Below are positions 47,435 to 59,200 of a stretch of 64,000 nucleotides of DNA, piece after piece. Location: assembly GCA_030490835.1 (NCBI GenBank), contig CM059973.1:84149221-84213220 (forward strand), in the 5' to 3' direction. The translations under genes were made by a program, and so were the position numbers. The stretch is from Annona cherimola. Taxonomy: Eukaryota > Streptophyta > Magnoliopsida > Magnoliales > Annonaceae. The notes beneath the pieces are model-generated. The model was not told where the DNA came from. It worked only from the letters and a program-made list of their open reading frames with translations, and searched no databases. Within the stretch, counting starts at the first letter, position 1, and each line of letters begins with the position of its first letter.

Positions 47435-50400
47435 TTATTCCACAACACCTATATTGGGATTAAGGATAGACTGATCCAAATTTGATATATCCAAAAAATT
47501 GTTTATACAAATTTTGTCATGAATGACCTGGGGGGGATTGCCCCACCAACACAATTGGAACACAGGGGAGTGTAAAACCACTTCGGCTAAGGAATGGGCG
47601 ACCTCATTTCCTTACCGAAGAATATGACGAACTGAGAAAGAATCGACTTCCCTGAGAATGGACTTGATATCTTCAATAACGCAGTCCGCATGAGAGGAGA
47701 TAGAAACGTTGTTTGTAATAAAGTTGCATAAAGTAAGTGAGTCAGTTTCCACCTGAGCACAAAGATAGTTACTCTGGACTGCCCATTTCAGACCAAGAAG
47801 AAAAGTCGTAGCTTCCATGAATAAAGGGTCCCTAGCTCCCGCCTGTTTCCAACCCTTGGCTGCCATAAAATTGCCTTCGGAATTCCTTATGATCGCAGCA
47901 CAAGCAAAAAAATCCAATTCCCCATGTGTTCGTGCATCAACATTTATCTTCACGAATCCCACCGGTGGTTTGGTCCATCTAGGCACCAACGGCCTATCCA
48001 AAATGCCCGTTTGCACAAGTAAGGGGGCACCCCTTAACTGGTGGAGGAACTCCTTACACCAAGCGATAGTGTCCACAAAGTTAGGCCGCAGACCTTCCTC
48101 CCTAAGCTTGTTTCTCATGTACCATATCCTCCAACAACACAAGATGAAAAGAGTAAGGTCCTGGATCCTGTTCTCTTTCACAAGAGTCTCAAATATCAAC
48201 CCCACAGTAGCCCCTTGCTCAGCAATCCTAGCGACCCTTCGACCAATCCCATTAGTCCTTTCGCACTGAAGAAATAGATGATCAGCATCCTCAGGCACCC
48301 TTTTGCATAAGATACAATAAGGATCCACGCTGATGCCCCGTTTAGTTAAGTTTTGCAAGGTCGGGATGGCATTAAGCATAAGTCTCCAACCAAAAATTAG
48401 TATCTTACTTGGGAGTTTAATTCGCCATAGTGCCTTGAAACAGCCCGAGAGGATGGGGACTACATTATCTGAGACTAGAAGCCTGTATGCCGATTTGACC
48501 GTGTAACGTCCATAAGGTTCATGCTTCCAGAAAATACAATCAGCCGATGACCCACTGGGAAGAGGGCTCCTAGCGACCAGCTGCCATGTAGTTTCCCCCC
48601 CTGCCGCTAACACCCTGTCTCTAATCCAAGAGTTTGAAGTACTATCAATAAAATGACTCACTCTTACATCCTTCGGAATCGAATATGGAAGGGGTCCCGC
48701 CTTCACAATCTCGGAGTCAAGTCATCTGTCCTCAAAAAATTTTACCCTCGACCCATCGCCAATTCTCCATAGGCAGCCACTTTGGATTATATCCCTCACC
48801 TTTAAAATACTTCTCCAGGTATATGAGTCTGATTGCTTTACCTTACACGTCCAAATATCCGAATTTGGGTAGTATCTGGCCTTGAGAACTCTATGGCATA
48901 AGGATGTTGTGCCTGAAACCAGTCTCCACACTTGCTTCGCCAGAAGAGCACAATTGAACTTATGAAAATCTCTGAAACCAATGCCCCCTGCCCTCTTCGG
49001 TTTACACATATCACTCCATGCTACCCAGCTCATCTTTCTGTTTCCATTCTTTTCTCCCCACCAGAATTTGCTGAGCATCCCATTGATGTCATGGCAGAAA
49101 GATTTTGGCAAAAGGAAAATACTCATAGCGTAGGAAGGAATAGCCTGCGCAACCGCCTTGATGAGAACCTCCTTCCCTCCCCATGATAAGAGCTTTCCTT
49201 TCCGCCCCTGGATCCTTTTCCAGATGCGTTCTTTAAGGTCAGAGAAGATGCCCGCCTTAGATCTACCAATCCAAGCTGGGAGTCCCAAGTATTTGTGAAA
49301 ACCATTACCACCCGACTCCAACAAGCGTAACATCTCCCCCTTTGCATTGTCGTTCATATTTGAGCTGAAGAAAACCGCAGTCTTATCCACATTTACCTTC
49401 TGGCCTGATGAAGACGCATATTGGTTAAGAGTGTCTAAAAAATTCCTCAAGTCCCCCTTGTCCGCCCTCATGAATATGATTGCATCATCTGCGAACATCA
49501 GGTGAGAGATCGTCGGGCCACGCGATTGGAGTTTGATGCCTCGTATAGAACCCCTAACGACTGCTTGAGCAATAAGCGCTGAGAGCCCCTCCACACAAAT
49601 TAGGAAAAGATATGGAGAGAGGGGGTCCCCCTGGCGTAGGCCCCTTTGAGGATTAAAATAATCGGATTTGAATCCATTCACATTAACCCTGTACCTGACA
49701 GAAGATATGCAGCTCAGCATCCAATTGATCCACTTTGGACTGAAATTCATGGCCTTCAACATTTTGCCGAGGAAATTCCATTCAACCCTATCATATGCCT
49801 TAGACATGTCCAATTTGATAGTCATCTCGTGCCTTCTACCTTTCTTTCGCCTTCTGAGAGAATGGATAGCCTCATAAGCAATTAGCATATTGTCCATAAT
49901 GAGGCGTCCAGGGACAAAAGCGCTCTGCTCGTCTCCAATGATGTCATTCAGAACCAGTTTGAATCTATTTGCGAGGACCTTTGCCAGAATTTTATACACC
50001 ACATTATAGAGGCTAATTGGTCTGAACTGAGAAAGTCGGTTCGCCCCTGACCTTTTGGGAACAAGGATGAGAGTAGTAGAGTTTGATTCCCCAATGTGGT
50101 TACAAAGGTTTGCGAGATCCTCACCCATCATGAATTCGCTACACCATGCTGTGATATCATTGCCCACAATGTTCCAATGCCGCTGGAAGAAACCCGCCGA
50201 CATCCCATCTGGACCTAGGGCCTTAGTAGGTTGTATATCCTTAAGTGTCGTTATCACCTCCGAAGACTGTAGCGGTCTGGTTAGGGATTCCCTTTGTACC
50301 TCCGAGATTCACATAGAAATGGCATTGTCCACCCATGACACCTCACCTTGATCAGATGCCTCATAGATCTCCATGAAATGAGAAACTGCCATACTCATCA

Positions 50401-51565
50401 GTAAATTTTGGTCCCGAACAGTTTCGCCGTTTTGGTCGACCAACTCCTCAATGAGGTTTGCTCTTCGACGATTAGAGGCAGTGCGATGAAAAAAACCAGT
50501 GTTTTTATCCCCATCCTTGAGCCAATGCGCCTTTGCTCTCATTCTCCATATCTGCTCTTCATCATCCAGTAAACGGTTGATTTGATTTCTAAGTCTTTGC
50601 ATGGAATCATCTCTTCCATCACTCGGTCTCATCCTCATAAGGCCTAGAAGTTCTTGATGTTTTCGTTCAATGGATTTCCGGATGTTCCCTCTTCTGCTTC
50701 GATTCCACCTTGCCAGTTCGACACCACAACGATTAATCTTCCAACCGAGTCGATCCCCAAAATTGGAGCCCCTAGGGTAAGCGGATTCCCAAGCTTGTTG
50801 GACAATTTTGGTAGCCTCCGCATCTCGAGCCCAAAAAAGCTCGTATTTGAATTCCCATGGCGGTTTCCTCTTGTCTCCACTAGTGGTGAGCTTGAGTAAG
50901 ATTGGAGAGTGATCAGAGGTCGAGGCCGCAGTATGATACACCTTAGCACAGTTAAAGAGCCGTAACCAGGCTAGCGTCGCTAACCCCCTATCCAACCTTG
51001 CTTCCACTCTTTGACTTCCCCGTCTATTATTTCTCCATGTCATTGTAGAGCCAGAGAAACCAATATAAAAAAGATTGCATTTGTCCATAGTCTCCTGGAA
51101 GAGGGTCATTTGAGATTGGGGTCGACTTCTCTCACTGGTATATTCACTTGGGCCCAAAACTTCATTGAAGTCCCCCATGATTAGCCACGGTTCACTCCTG
51201 CCAACTGCTAATGTTTTGAGAACATTCCAACCATATCGGCAAAGGTGAGCCTGAGGGTGCCCATAGAAGCTCGTGAATCGCCATCCATCTATCTTAGCAT
51301 CAATATGGTGTATTGAAAAGGTTTTGATACAAACCGGTTTGATATCGTTCCATAGAAGAGCCAATCCGCCCCTTCTTTCATTCGGTTCCACCACAAAGCA
51401 GCAATCGAACTTTAGTCTTCATCTTATGTCATCCATCTCTTTTGAATTACACTTTGTTTCAGAAAGGAAGACCAAACAGGGATCTTTTGACTTGACTAAG
51501 TCAATGAGACTGCGAACTGCTCGTGGGTTCCCAAGCCCACGGCAGTTCCAAGCTATAAGGGCCAT
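47435..51565 (-). pseudogene. L1 ORF2 polyprotein (EN-RT-RNase H), four in-frame stops
   Basis: One reading frame of 1,377 codons runs from ATG 51565 to a stop at 47437-47435, interrupted only by stops at 51421-51419 (TGA), 50311-50309 (TGA), 48724-48722 (TGA) and 47614-47612 (TAA), with no frameshift. Domains in order: AP-type endonuclease (ALIAWNCRGLGNP, WLIMGDFNEV, TSDHSPI); reverse transcriptase (LDMSKAYDRVEW, RGLRQGDPLSPYLF, catalytic FADD near 49495); zinc-binding region (LWRIKLPSKILIFGWRLM, YCILCKRVPEDADHLFLQC); RNase H (KINVDAR, MEATTFLLGLKWA, VETDS). After the last stop the frame continues GNEVAHSLA, a conserved RNase H end. Catalytic residues that can be seen are intact. Confidence 0.93.
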
Positions 51566-51566
51566 C

Positions 51567-53235
51567 TTAAAGGAGATGGGGCTGGGGGGACCCCCTAGCC
51601 ACCACCTCCTCATTGTCATTGTTACCATGACGTTTTACCCGTTTTTGGGACCCCCAAACTTGACACCAATCGCTGCTCGATTCTCTCTTTCCACCTCCTG
51701 GACCACTACCCTCCTCCATCCATCCATCTTCTTGTCTGTCTCTGGCCCTCCTCTTCCATCTCCTTCGTATTTGCCTAGATACTCTGCTGCCCCCAGCCCT
51801 CCCACCTTCCTCCACTTTATTGTCATTTACTCCCTCGACCAGCACAACTGTCTCAAACTCATTTGACACAGCCATCTCTTCCTCTCCCCTAGTTGACGTA
51901 TGTTCCTTCCCTTCTTCGCTCCAAATCTCCCTACCTTGCCATGAATCACTCCTCCCGTTTCTACCCAAACCCATCTGATCTACTTGCTGCCCCCTTGTCC
52001 CTTCCAACTTTCCTTCCAAGGCCCCATCAAACATCTTTGTCCCCATCCCTTCTTGGAATGCTTGGAATGGGTCTCCCTCTTCCCACCGCTGCAAGCCGTT
52101 CCCTCCCTCCAACTGGTCCTTCGGAAATGATGTCCTCTGCTGTTGGGACAGATCATGCAGATGGATCTGCACTTTCTGGTTTGGGAGGTGTTCCACAGGC
52201 TGCCCACATTTGAGTTGGACCTGCTCTTCAGACCTGCAGTACCTGCAGCATTTGAGTTGTCGTCCTTACATGATTGAGAATCAGCATCTCGAGTCCTTCC
52301 CATGTCTATGTTGGTTATCAGATCTGCGTCAGTGGCAGCAACTTCCTCAATACTCCAATCAGTGGTATTTCGTCCATCGCTACTGCTGCCGCATTCGTGC
52401 TCTCTTCTCATTGAGTCATCAGTCCTTCTAGCCATACCACCGTACCTGTTCTCATCAAGCTTGCATGGAGGTTCACCAAGATACCTTACAGGATCAGTTC
52501 TGTTGCGGTAGTTCTGCCCCTCCATGATTTGCAACGGCTTCAACCCTGCCCGAAGCCAACTTCCGTATGGCATTTCTTCCTCACTTAGTTGGGTAGGCTT
52601 CTTTATCCTGCAGTCCCTAAATGCATGTCCCATACACCCGCATAGATAACAGAAGACGGGTAGCCGTTCATATTGGAACGCTATCCGTCTTCTTTGTTGG
52701 GTCCCCAACTGGATAAACATCCCACGCGTAGGGGTTGGCGGCAATCGATTAAAACCTTCAGCTTTAGGTCTGTGTCTGTAGCCACAATGTCCATAGTCTC
52801 CTCAAATGTGCCTCCTATATCTCTCCCCAACACTGTTTTATCAACAATGAACGGAATGCCAGAGAGGTGTATCCACATTGGACTTTTAACGAGCATGATG
52901 CAGGCAATGTCCATTTCATCTTGCTGTTCCTCCAGAAGTACCAGTTTCCGTTCAAAGCACCAAGGCCGTCCCTGCATTTTGCGATCCTTGTCCTCGTTAT
53001 CCGACAGTCCGATTTGATAGAGGTTTTCCCCCACATCTCGGAACTGACACAGTCCCTTGGTTCTCCACAATCTGCGTAGCATTGACTTGAAGATCTCCTT
53101 ATTATATGCCTTGGTTGTCCAAACCGTGCAAAGAAGAGTGGGCTCTGAACTCGGTTTGAGCGTTCGAATGGCATCGTTGGAGATAGCCATTGTCCGCAGT
53201 TCGGACTCCAGCAAGTCCTCCACCTTTTTATTCAT
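51567..53235 (-). pseudogene. L1 ORF1 (DUF4283-type, CCHC zinc knuckle), frameshifted
   Basis: Starts at ATG 53235 (MNKKVEDLLESELRTM). The N-terminal part (KAYNKEIFKSMLRRLWRTKG, FERKLVLLEEQ, WIHLSGIPF) is the DUF4283-type region of plant L1 ORF1 proteins, which bind the element RNA. A frameshift near 52735 moves into the frame with GMFIQLGTQQRRRIAFQYE and the knuckle CYLCGCMGHAFRDC (CX2CX4HX4C, near 52640). A second frameshift lies between about 52196 and 51980, after which the tail is open to the stop at 51569-51567. That stop is one base from the ORF2 ATG. Confidence 0.85.
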
Positions 53236-53867
53236 CTTTCCCAGCAGCGTCAAAGGCCGGTCGCAAGCCACCCAGCACTCGGCAGCACACGCTATCGACT
53301 TCTGTTTCCTTTCTGCTGCAATCCGCCACTCTCTCCCTAACTCCGTGATCCCCTATTCTCCTTCTGCCAGTCCCAAGCGCGAACGCTGCTGTCGCCTGTT
53401 GGGTCTACACGGCAGAAGACGTTCCTAGGAGATTGCATATACTTTTATTTTTAAAAATAAGAATATTTTAGTCATTTTAATTACTAAAATATCCATATTT
53501 TTGAAAATAAAAAATACACATTTCGAAATAGTAAAACTTAATATGCAAGTTAAATATATTTAAATTATAGTTTATAATGTCAAAAAAATTAATAGTTTTA
53601 TAGCATAATTTTTTAAAATTTAAAAAATAAATTTTACACTTGTTTTAATGCAATAGGACTCTTAGATCCTTAATCGAAAAATCAAGTTCTTCCTCTACCA
53701 TGGGCGTTTTTGCGAAAAAAATAATTTGCACCTACAAAACACGTAATTCAGCATTGTGCTCATCAAAGAATCGGGGATGTTAGCTGATAATGCATCAGGG
53801 ACTTGCGGTCCATCCAGATGGGAAAAAAAAGACGTATTTGATCAAAGATATCCGTGGTCGTGGTCGT

Positions 53868-54205
53868 TTTCATGGTCATTTCTCATTTTCGTAGGGTCGG
53901 CTGTATGGATTCTATTCCCTCATTTTTGACGATTAGAAATTAAATTTTTAATAATTTGTAATATTTTAAAATTTTATTTAATTACTTCTCTCTATTTTTT
54001 TTTAGTTTTCATTTCATTTTCCTACAACATTCTACTTGGATAGACTTTGTTCTCCTAATTATTACCATTTCAGGCATCCGTTTAACATTACCAAACCACT
54101 TTAATTTATTTTACCTCATTTTATCATTTATTGGTCTCACTTTTAAATTTTCTTGAATTATTTCATTCCTAATTTTATTCTTTCTTGTTTTAAAATTTAT
54201 AGCCA
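53868..54205 (-). mobile_element. Degenerate RTE LINE 3' fragment
   Basis: In reverse orientation it shows 'gtagggtcggctgtatgg', 'gacgattagaaattaaattt', 'ctacttggatagactttgtt' and 'ttggtctcactttta', which line up with the 3' part of the full copy at 29398-32649. Truncated at the 5' side. Confidence 0.7.
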
Positions 54206-56200
54206 TTATATAAGTAAACTTTATAAAAATATAAGAGCAATGGGGAATGATTCAGTGCAACCATCCATCTAACATCTACTTTAATATAATATAATAAATT
54301 TATAATAATTATCAATAGACATTAACGTATGATTTGGAAAATATAGACTACATAGAAGTCTTGAATTCAGCAGCTGGTAGCGGTAAGCTGCACAGGGAGG
54401 AAATCCAACTCCTCACCTCTCACCAGTCGATAAGCGATTTTCAAAAAATAATTTTTTTTATATTTTAATTATTTTCTTGTACAACTATTCCATTTATTTT
54501 TCACTTTATCTTATGGTGTCACACCATTTTCGTGCTTTTGAAAAATGTTGCATTCCCTAGTCGTTAGTCGTTAGTTCCCCACTCTCATTCCTGAGTATAT
54601 CAAACAGACTAATAACTTTGAAGCCACTGTCCACGTGAAAGTAAATGCAAGTAACCTCCGCAAAAATAAATAAATAAATAATGTTTCAAGGGATTGGAAA
54701 AGGTATAAACCGCCCCTTACTTTCAAAAGTGTACATAGAATATAAATTGTGCAAAATAAGCGAATCGAAAAGGATAAAAGGGATAGGACAAATATAAAAT
54801 GAAATTTCATTTCCTAAATGCTTTTCTACTTTCCAATAAAACTTTATCATTTTCATTGTATTACAATATTACATTTTCAAAATTCAATGCTCACTTTCTC
54901 ATTCTCATTTTAAAACCCACATCTCAATGCACGATAGACATTTGTGTTTAGTGATTGTTTGGTAAGATATAAATGGTGAAATAGATGTGATAAGAGTAAA
55001 GTTGAGATAAAGTAGAGATAAATATGATAATCACATGAAAAGATGTGAGAAAAAACTAGAATATATTAATGAAAATGAAAAAATATATAGTAGTTGGGTA
55101 ATTAATGTGTTAATTTTTTTTCTTGCATTTCATTTTATCCTACTATGTTTGCAAATTATTAAGAACTTCCTTAATCTCCTCACCTAGTTCCACTTTCCTA
55201 AACCTAAATAGCCATTACATCTTATCGTATGATAATTATTGTTTGTTAATTAGGTCAAACTCTTAAGTATCCTAAATTCATTAAAGATTTGAATCAAATG
55301 ATAATGAGATGAGAATATAAGATATAAATATTGATATTGTATATTGGGAATGAAAAATTATATAAAAATAGAAAAAAGTTCTATGAAAAAATGAAAAATA
55401 TGTTTTTTTTTAAATAAAAAAGTATTGTTGAAAGATATAATCCCATCCTCGCGCTGTTAAATTGTAATTAGTTTTCAAGGTTAATAGCACTATGAAAAGT
55501 ATCATGGGCGTTGTGCCTATGGGTCGCTTGTTTGGCCTGTTGTCCCTCCTATGGAGGGGTATTAATTTCCCCCTGGTGACGAGTTGTTATGAGATTTTCT
55601 CCGCAGTGTGAGAATTTATATATACTGATTTATAATACCAAATGACTATGTATATATGAATGAATAAAATTTTTTGTAAACAGACATATATGTGCCCACC
55701 ATTGTTGTTAGTATACATTCGAGTATTATATATTCAAGCCTATACGTGTGTGTGTATATATATTCGAGTATGATATATTTTTATTAAGCATATTTGAAAA
55801 TATAAAATATATTTTCAAAGGTATAAAAAATGTTTAATTTATTTATTACTCGTATTAATAATTATACTTCGAGACAATATCATTATCATGATGATTATAA
55901 ATTTCATTTATAATAGTTTTTAATGTAATATGAAGGTCAATCTAAAGACTGAATATTTTTTTGGAAGAAAATTATAAAGAATGAATCGATCCCAACTTAT
56001 GACGGAAGTTTTTTGGAAAATAACGAAGGGACCGAACCGGGCCTACCTAATTGTTGTAGCGGCCGGAAACGGGAGCGGTCCCACAATTGATGCCGGCTGG
56101 TGCCAACACGTCTCTGTCTTCGAGGACGGCACTTCCCAAAGCTCACAGGGCCAAGGCCAGCCAACGCAGCAGCATCCGCCTGCTACTGCATCTTCCACCG
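54206..56200. other. Intergenic, AT-rich, no gene
   Basis: No coding evidence. 54955-55200 begins 'tgattgtttggtaagatata' and may be a worn MITE. 55735-55790 is a TG/TA-rich microsatellite-like stretch. 55980-56279 is GC-rich and is probably the promoter and leader of the sulfite oxidase gene. Confidence 0.4.
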
Positions 56201-56279
56201 CAGGAAAAAGTGTTCCCACTATCTCCCGTCCGAGCCTCTGCGTCTGCCTCTGGCTCTCGCGAGCGTAGGAAGGAAGAAA

Positions 56280-59200
56280 ATGCCGGGACTGAGGGCTCCT
56301 CGTGATTACTCAGAAGAACCGCCTCGCCATCCGTCTCTCAAAATCAATTCCAAGGTAAATTACATCCATCCACTCCATTTATTTTTCATTTTTCTAATAT
56401 GTGATCTGTCTCTATATATATCTTTACTGTCTCAATTTCTTCGAGATTAACTAGCCACTGTATCATTAAATCAGATTCTACCAACCTGAAAAAGTTGGCT
56501 TATTCCTTAACTTGGGTGTTCATCACTAGTTTTGGATGCTTGTTATGTACTGGATTGTGTTCGGGGAAGGTGCAGGCGTGTGTATGGAATGAGGATGCCA
56601 TCCAATTCAGGAGTCGGATGCGAACCGCGAGGAGGGAGATGCCATCCGTTCCACGGAAATGTTGATTGCAGAATACATGCTTACTTGTATGAATTGGGGT
56701 TTGTTCTTTTTTATATTTTGTATGGTCAGGCTTTTTATCTTTTGCTGCTGCTGTTGTTTGCCGCCGTGGCTGCCGCCGCCATTGCTGTCTTAGCATTGGC
56801 TGAATGAATACTCAAGATGGGTTAATGGATTTTCTATGTATATCCATTTTAGTTTATATTTATTTATTTGGAAAATTACGGTTTCAAAAATTCAGTTTGA
56901 AGTTGTATTTGTGTATGTTAAATTGTTAATCAGAACATTGGGGTGTGTTTGCTATTTGATAAAACTTTTGAATGAAATGTTTTTGGTGTAGTAGTTTTTG
57001 AAATGGGATAAGTGATGCAATATGATGTGGGTAATGATGAGAAGTAAAAGGAATAAAGTTAAAATATATAAAATAGTTGTATGAAAAGTTATGAATGAAG
57101 AAATGATTAAAAAGTAAAGCAGTTATTATTCAAAAAAAAAAAAAAAGTAACGTAGTTGTATATGTAAAAAAATGATTGAAAAATAAGGCAGTTGTGGAGG
57201 GAGAAAAGTTTTAAATGGAAAGGTTTTAGCCATTGCCAAATGTGTCCTAGATATCAAGCTTGAGACTTGATAGGACTTATTAATCTTTTGTCTTTTTATC
57301 ATGACATTTCAGGTTCAGCTATATGACAATGAGTTAGCCATTATTATCAAAACTTTATTTCAAAGTTTGTTGTCTTGACCTTTGTTATTTGCAATGCACA
57401 TGTAATGTGACTATTGCAGGAGCCTTTTAATGCTGAGCCTCCAAGATCTGCGCTGGCTGCATCATACGTTACTCCTGTTGACATGTTCTACAAGCGAAAT
57501 CATGGCCCAATTCCGATAGTTGACGACATTGAGAGGCAATATCTTGCATTACTTTCTGTGGATTATTAATTCTAGTCGTCCAAAGTATATGCAGAAATGC
57601 TTGACGTAAGACTCTCTAATCTGTTTGGCAGAGCAGATATCGTGTTTCCATCCATGGTTCAGTGGAAAATTCAATTCAACTGTCTATGGCTGAAATTAGG
57701 TGAGCTATGGGCAGAAGGATGCTTCTTGTCGTGGGAAGTCATAATTTTTTTTTTTTTTTTTTTTTTTTGGTATCTGTTTCACATTCTGTGAATGGTAACT
57801 GACATGTTTGTTTTACCAGGAAACTTCCTAAATACAACATTACTGCTACTTTGCAGGTAAGTTTTATTTTACATAAGGCATACTTCTGTCCTATGCTCAT
57901 AATTAATTTTTAGGTGCTAGAGCTCCATCCTTTCTGCTTGCCACTATGTTTGTGACTATGACAAGTCAAATTTTGTCTGCTGTGGACAATATGGTCCAGT
58001 TTTCATGAAAATTGGATGACCTGAACCATCTGGTTCAAATGTTCAAATTAGTGGCTGACTAGAATTGATATATTTTGGTATGGCTGGATCTTTCAACTAG
58101 TGCAATTTTCAGGGCTAACCTACTCAAAAATTGACCATATTTTGACAAAAGAAAAAGAGAAGTGTTGTTTTCTTTGAACAATCGTATAAATGTGTCTTTC
58201 CCTTGAATTAATGATCAATTTGGGCATCTGAGAATGCGAATCACTTTTCTGCATTTCCACTTATGCAGTGTGCAGGCAACAGAAGGACAGCAATGAGCAA
58301 AACGAGAACTGTTAAAGGTGTTGGTTGGGATATTGCAGCTATTGGAAATGGTTTGTTTCCAACTGTGATGTATATTCAATAAAAGCTTGCAGGCCACTAT
58401 GAAAATTTCACACACCTTTTGGTCACTTCTTTTTTGTATAATGCATATAGAGTAATTTCTAAAGTAATATTAGCTTGATTATCTTGATTATATGCATTTT
58501 GAGGTTATTTTAATGCATAAATAGAGAATACTTCTACAAATGTAATAAACTCGATGGTGAAAACAGTTGTTTAAGCGTCTTAAAGTTCTAGAAGCCATTT
58601 TTCTCAAATGCTAATGCCTCAGAGTGTGTAAGATATATGTGCGAGTATGCCCTTTGTTGACAAATATGACCTTCTTTGTTCTATTTATTCAGTTTATGAG
58701 ATCCAATGGGGGCACGCTACTGATATTTTGAATCTTGGTGTGATTTTTTTCACATCATCATCCTTACAGTTCTATCCCAACTTAACCAGGCTAGCCACAT
58801 GATTCTTGCATTGCCATTAAACTCTTTCACAGGCCATTTCTTAACTCAGACATTAGGGCCTCAAATCTTTATCATGTCTCTACTTTTGTTGTTTCTACCC
58901 TTTCCCTTTATCATGGTCTCAAGTTGATTGAACTCAAGTTTCTCAAATGAGTCAAAATTTAAATTCACACCTCAGCAGATATATCCAAAATGTCCAAGTT
59001 TTTTACAACTTGCAATATCATTCCTAATGTAGCTTGTTGTATTTATTCTTGTTCCATCGATCCTTGCCTTGCTACTTTATCAACGTTAGCACTTTTATTT
59101 CAACTTTTATTATCATGTGTATATGCTATTCTTAAATCTTGCTAGTAAGAGTTTCTATCTTACTGCTGGTCCCAAGCTTGGAAAAAAAGCGAGGGTTGAC

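Larger units (their letters stand above)
47402..53436 (-). mobile_element. Full-length plant L1 LINE, 6.0 kb
   Basis: A perfect 15-bp duplication atatacttttatttt flanks it (47387-47401 and 53437-53451). On the minus strand it has a leader of about 200 bp, ORF1 (nucleocapsid-like), ORF2 (endonuclease, reverse transcriptase, zinc-binding region, RNase H), a very short 3' UTR of about 25 bp and a short A-rich tail (T run at 47403-47410 on plus). The complete 5' end and clean duplication suggest a fairly recent insertion. Both ORFs are now broken. Confidence 0.93.
47260..53660. repeat. Foldback element split by L1 insertion
   Basis: 47260-47401 is a left arm ('attactaatataagcatgtt') and 53437-53660 supplies the rest ('agttaaatatatttaaatta', 'aaaaaataaattttacac'). 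The L1 at 47402-53436 with its 15-bp duplication lies between the parts. Confidence 0.6.

Noticed and set aside
51273..51866. Plus-strand open frame of 197 residues
   Set aside because: It is antisense to the L1 ORF1/ORF2 junction, whose minus-strand frames show the real domains.
56500..56810. Opposed frames of 91-98 residues in SOX intron 1
   Set aside because: They lie between well-supported exons 1 and 2 of sulfite oxidase, with no motif on either strand.
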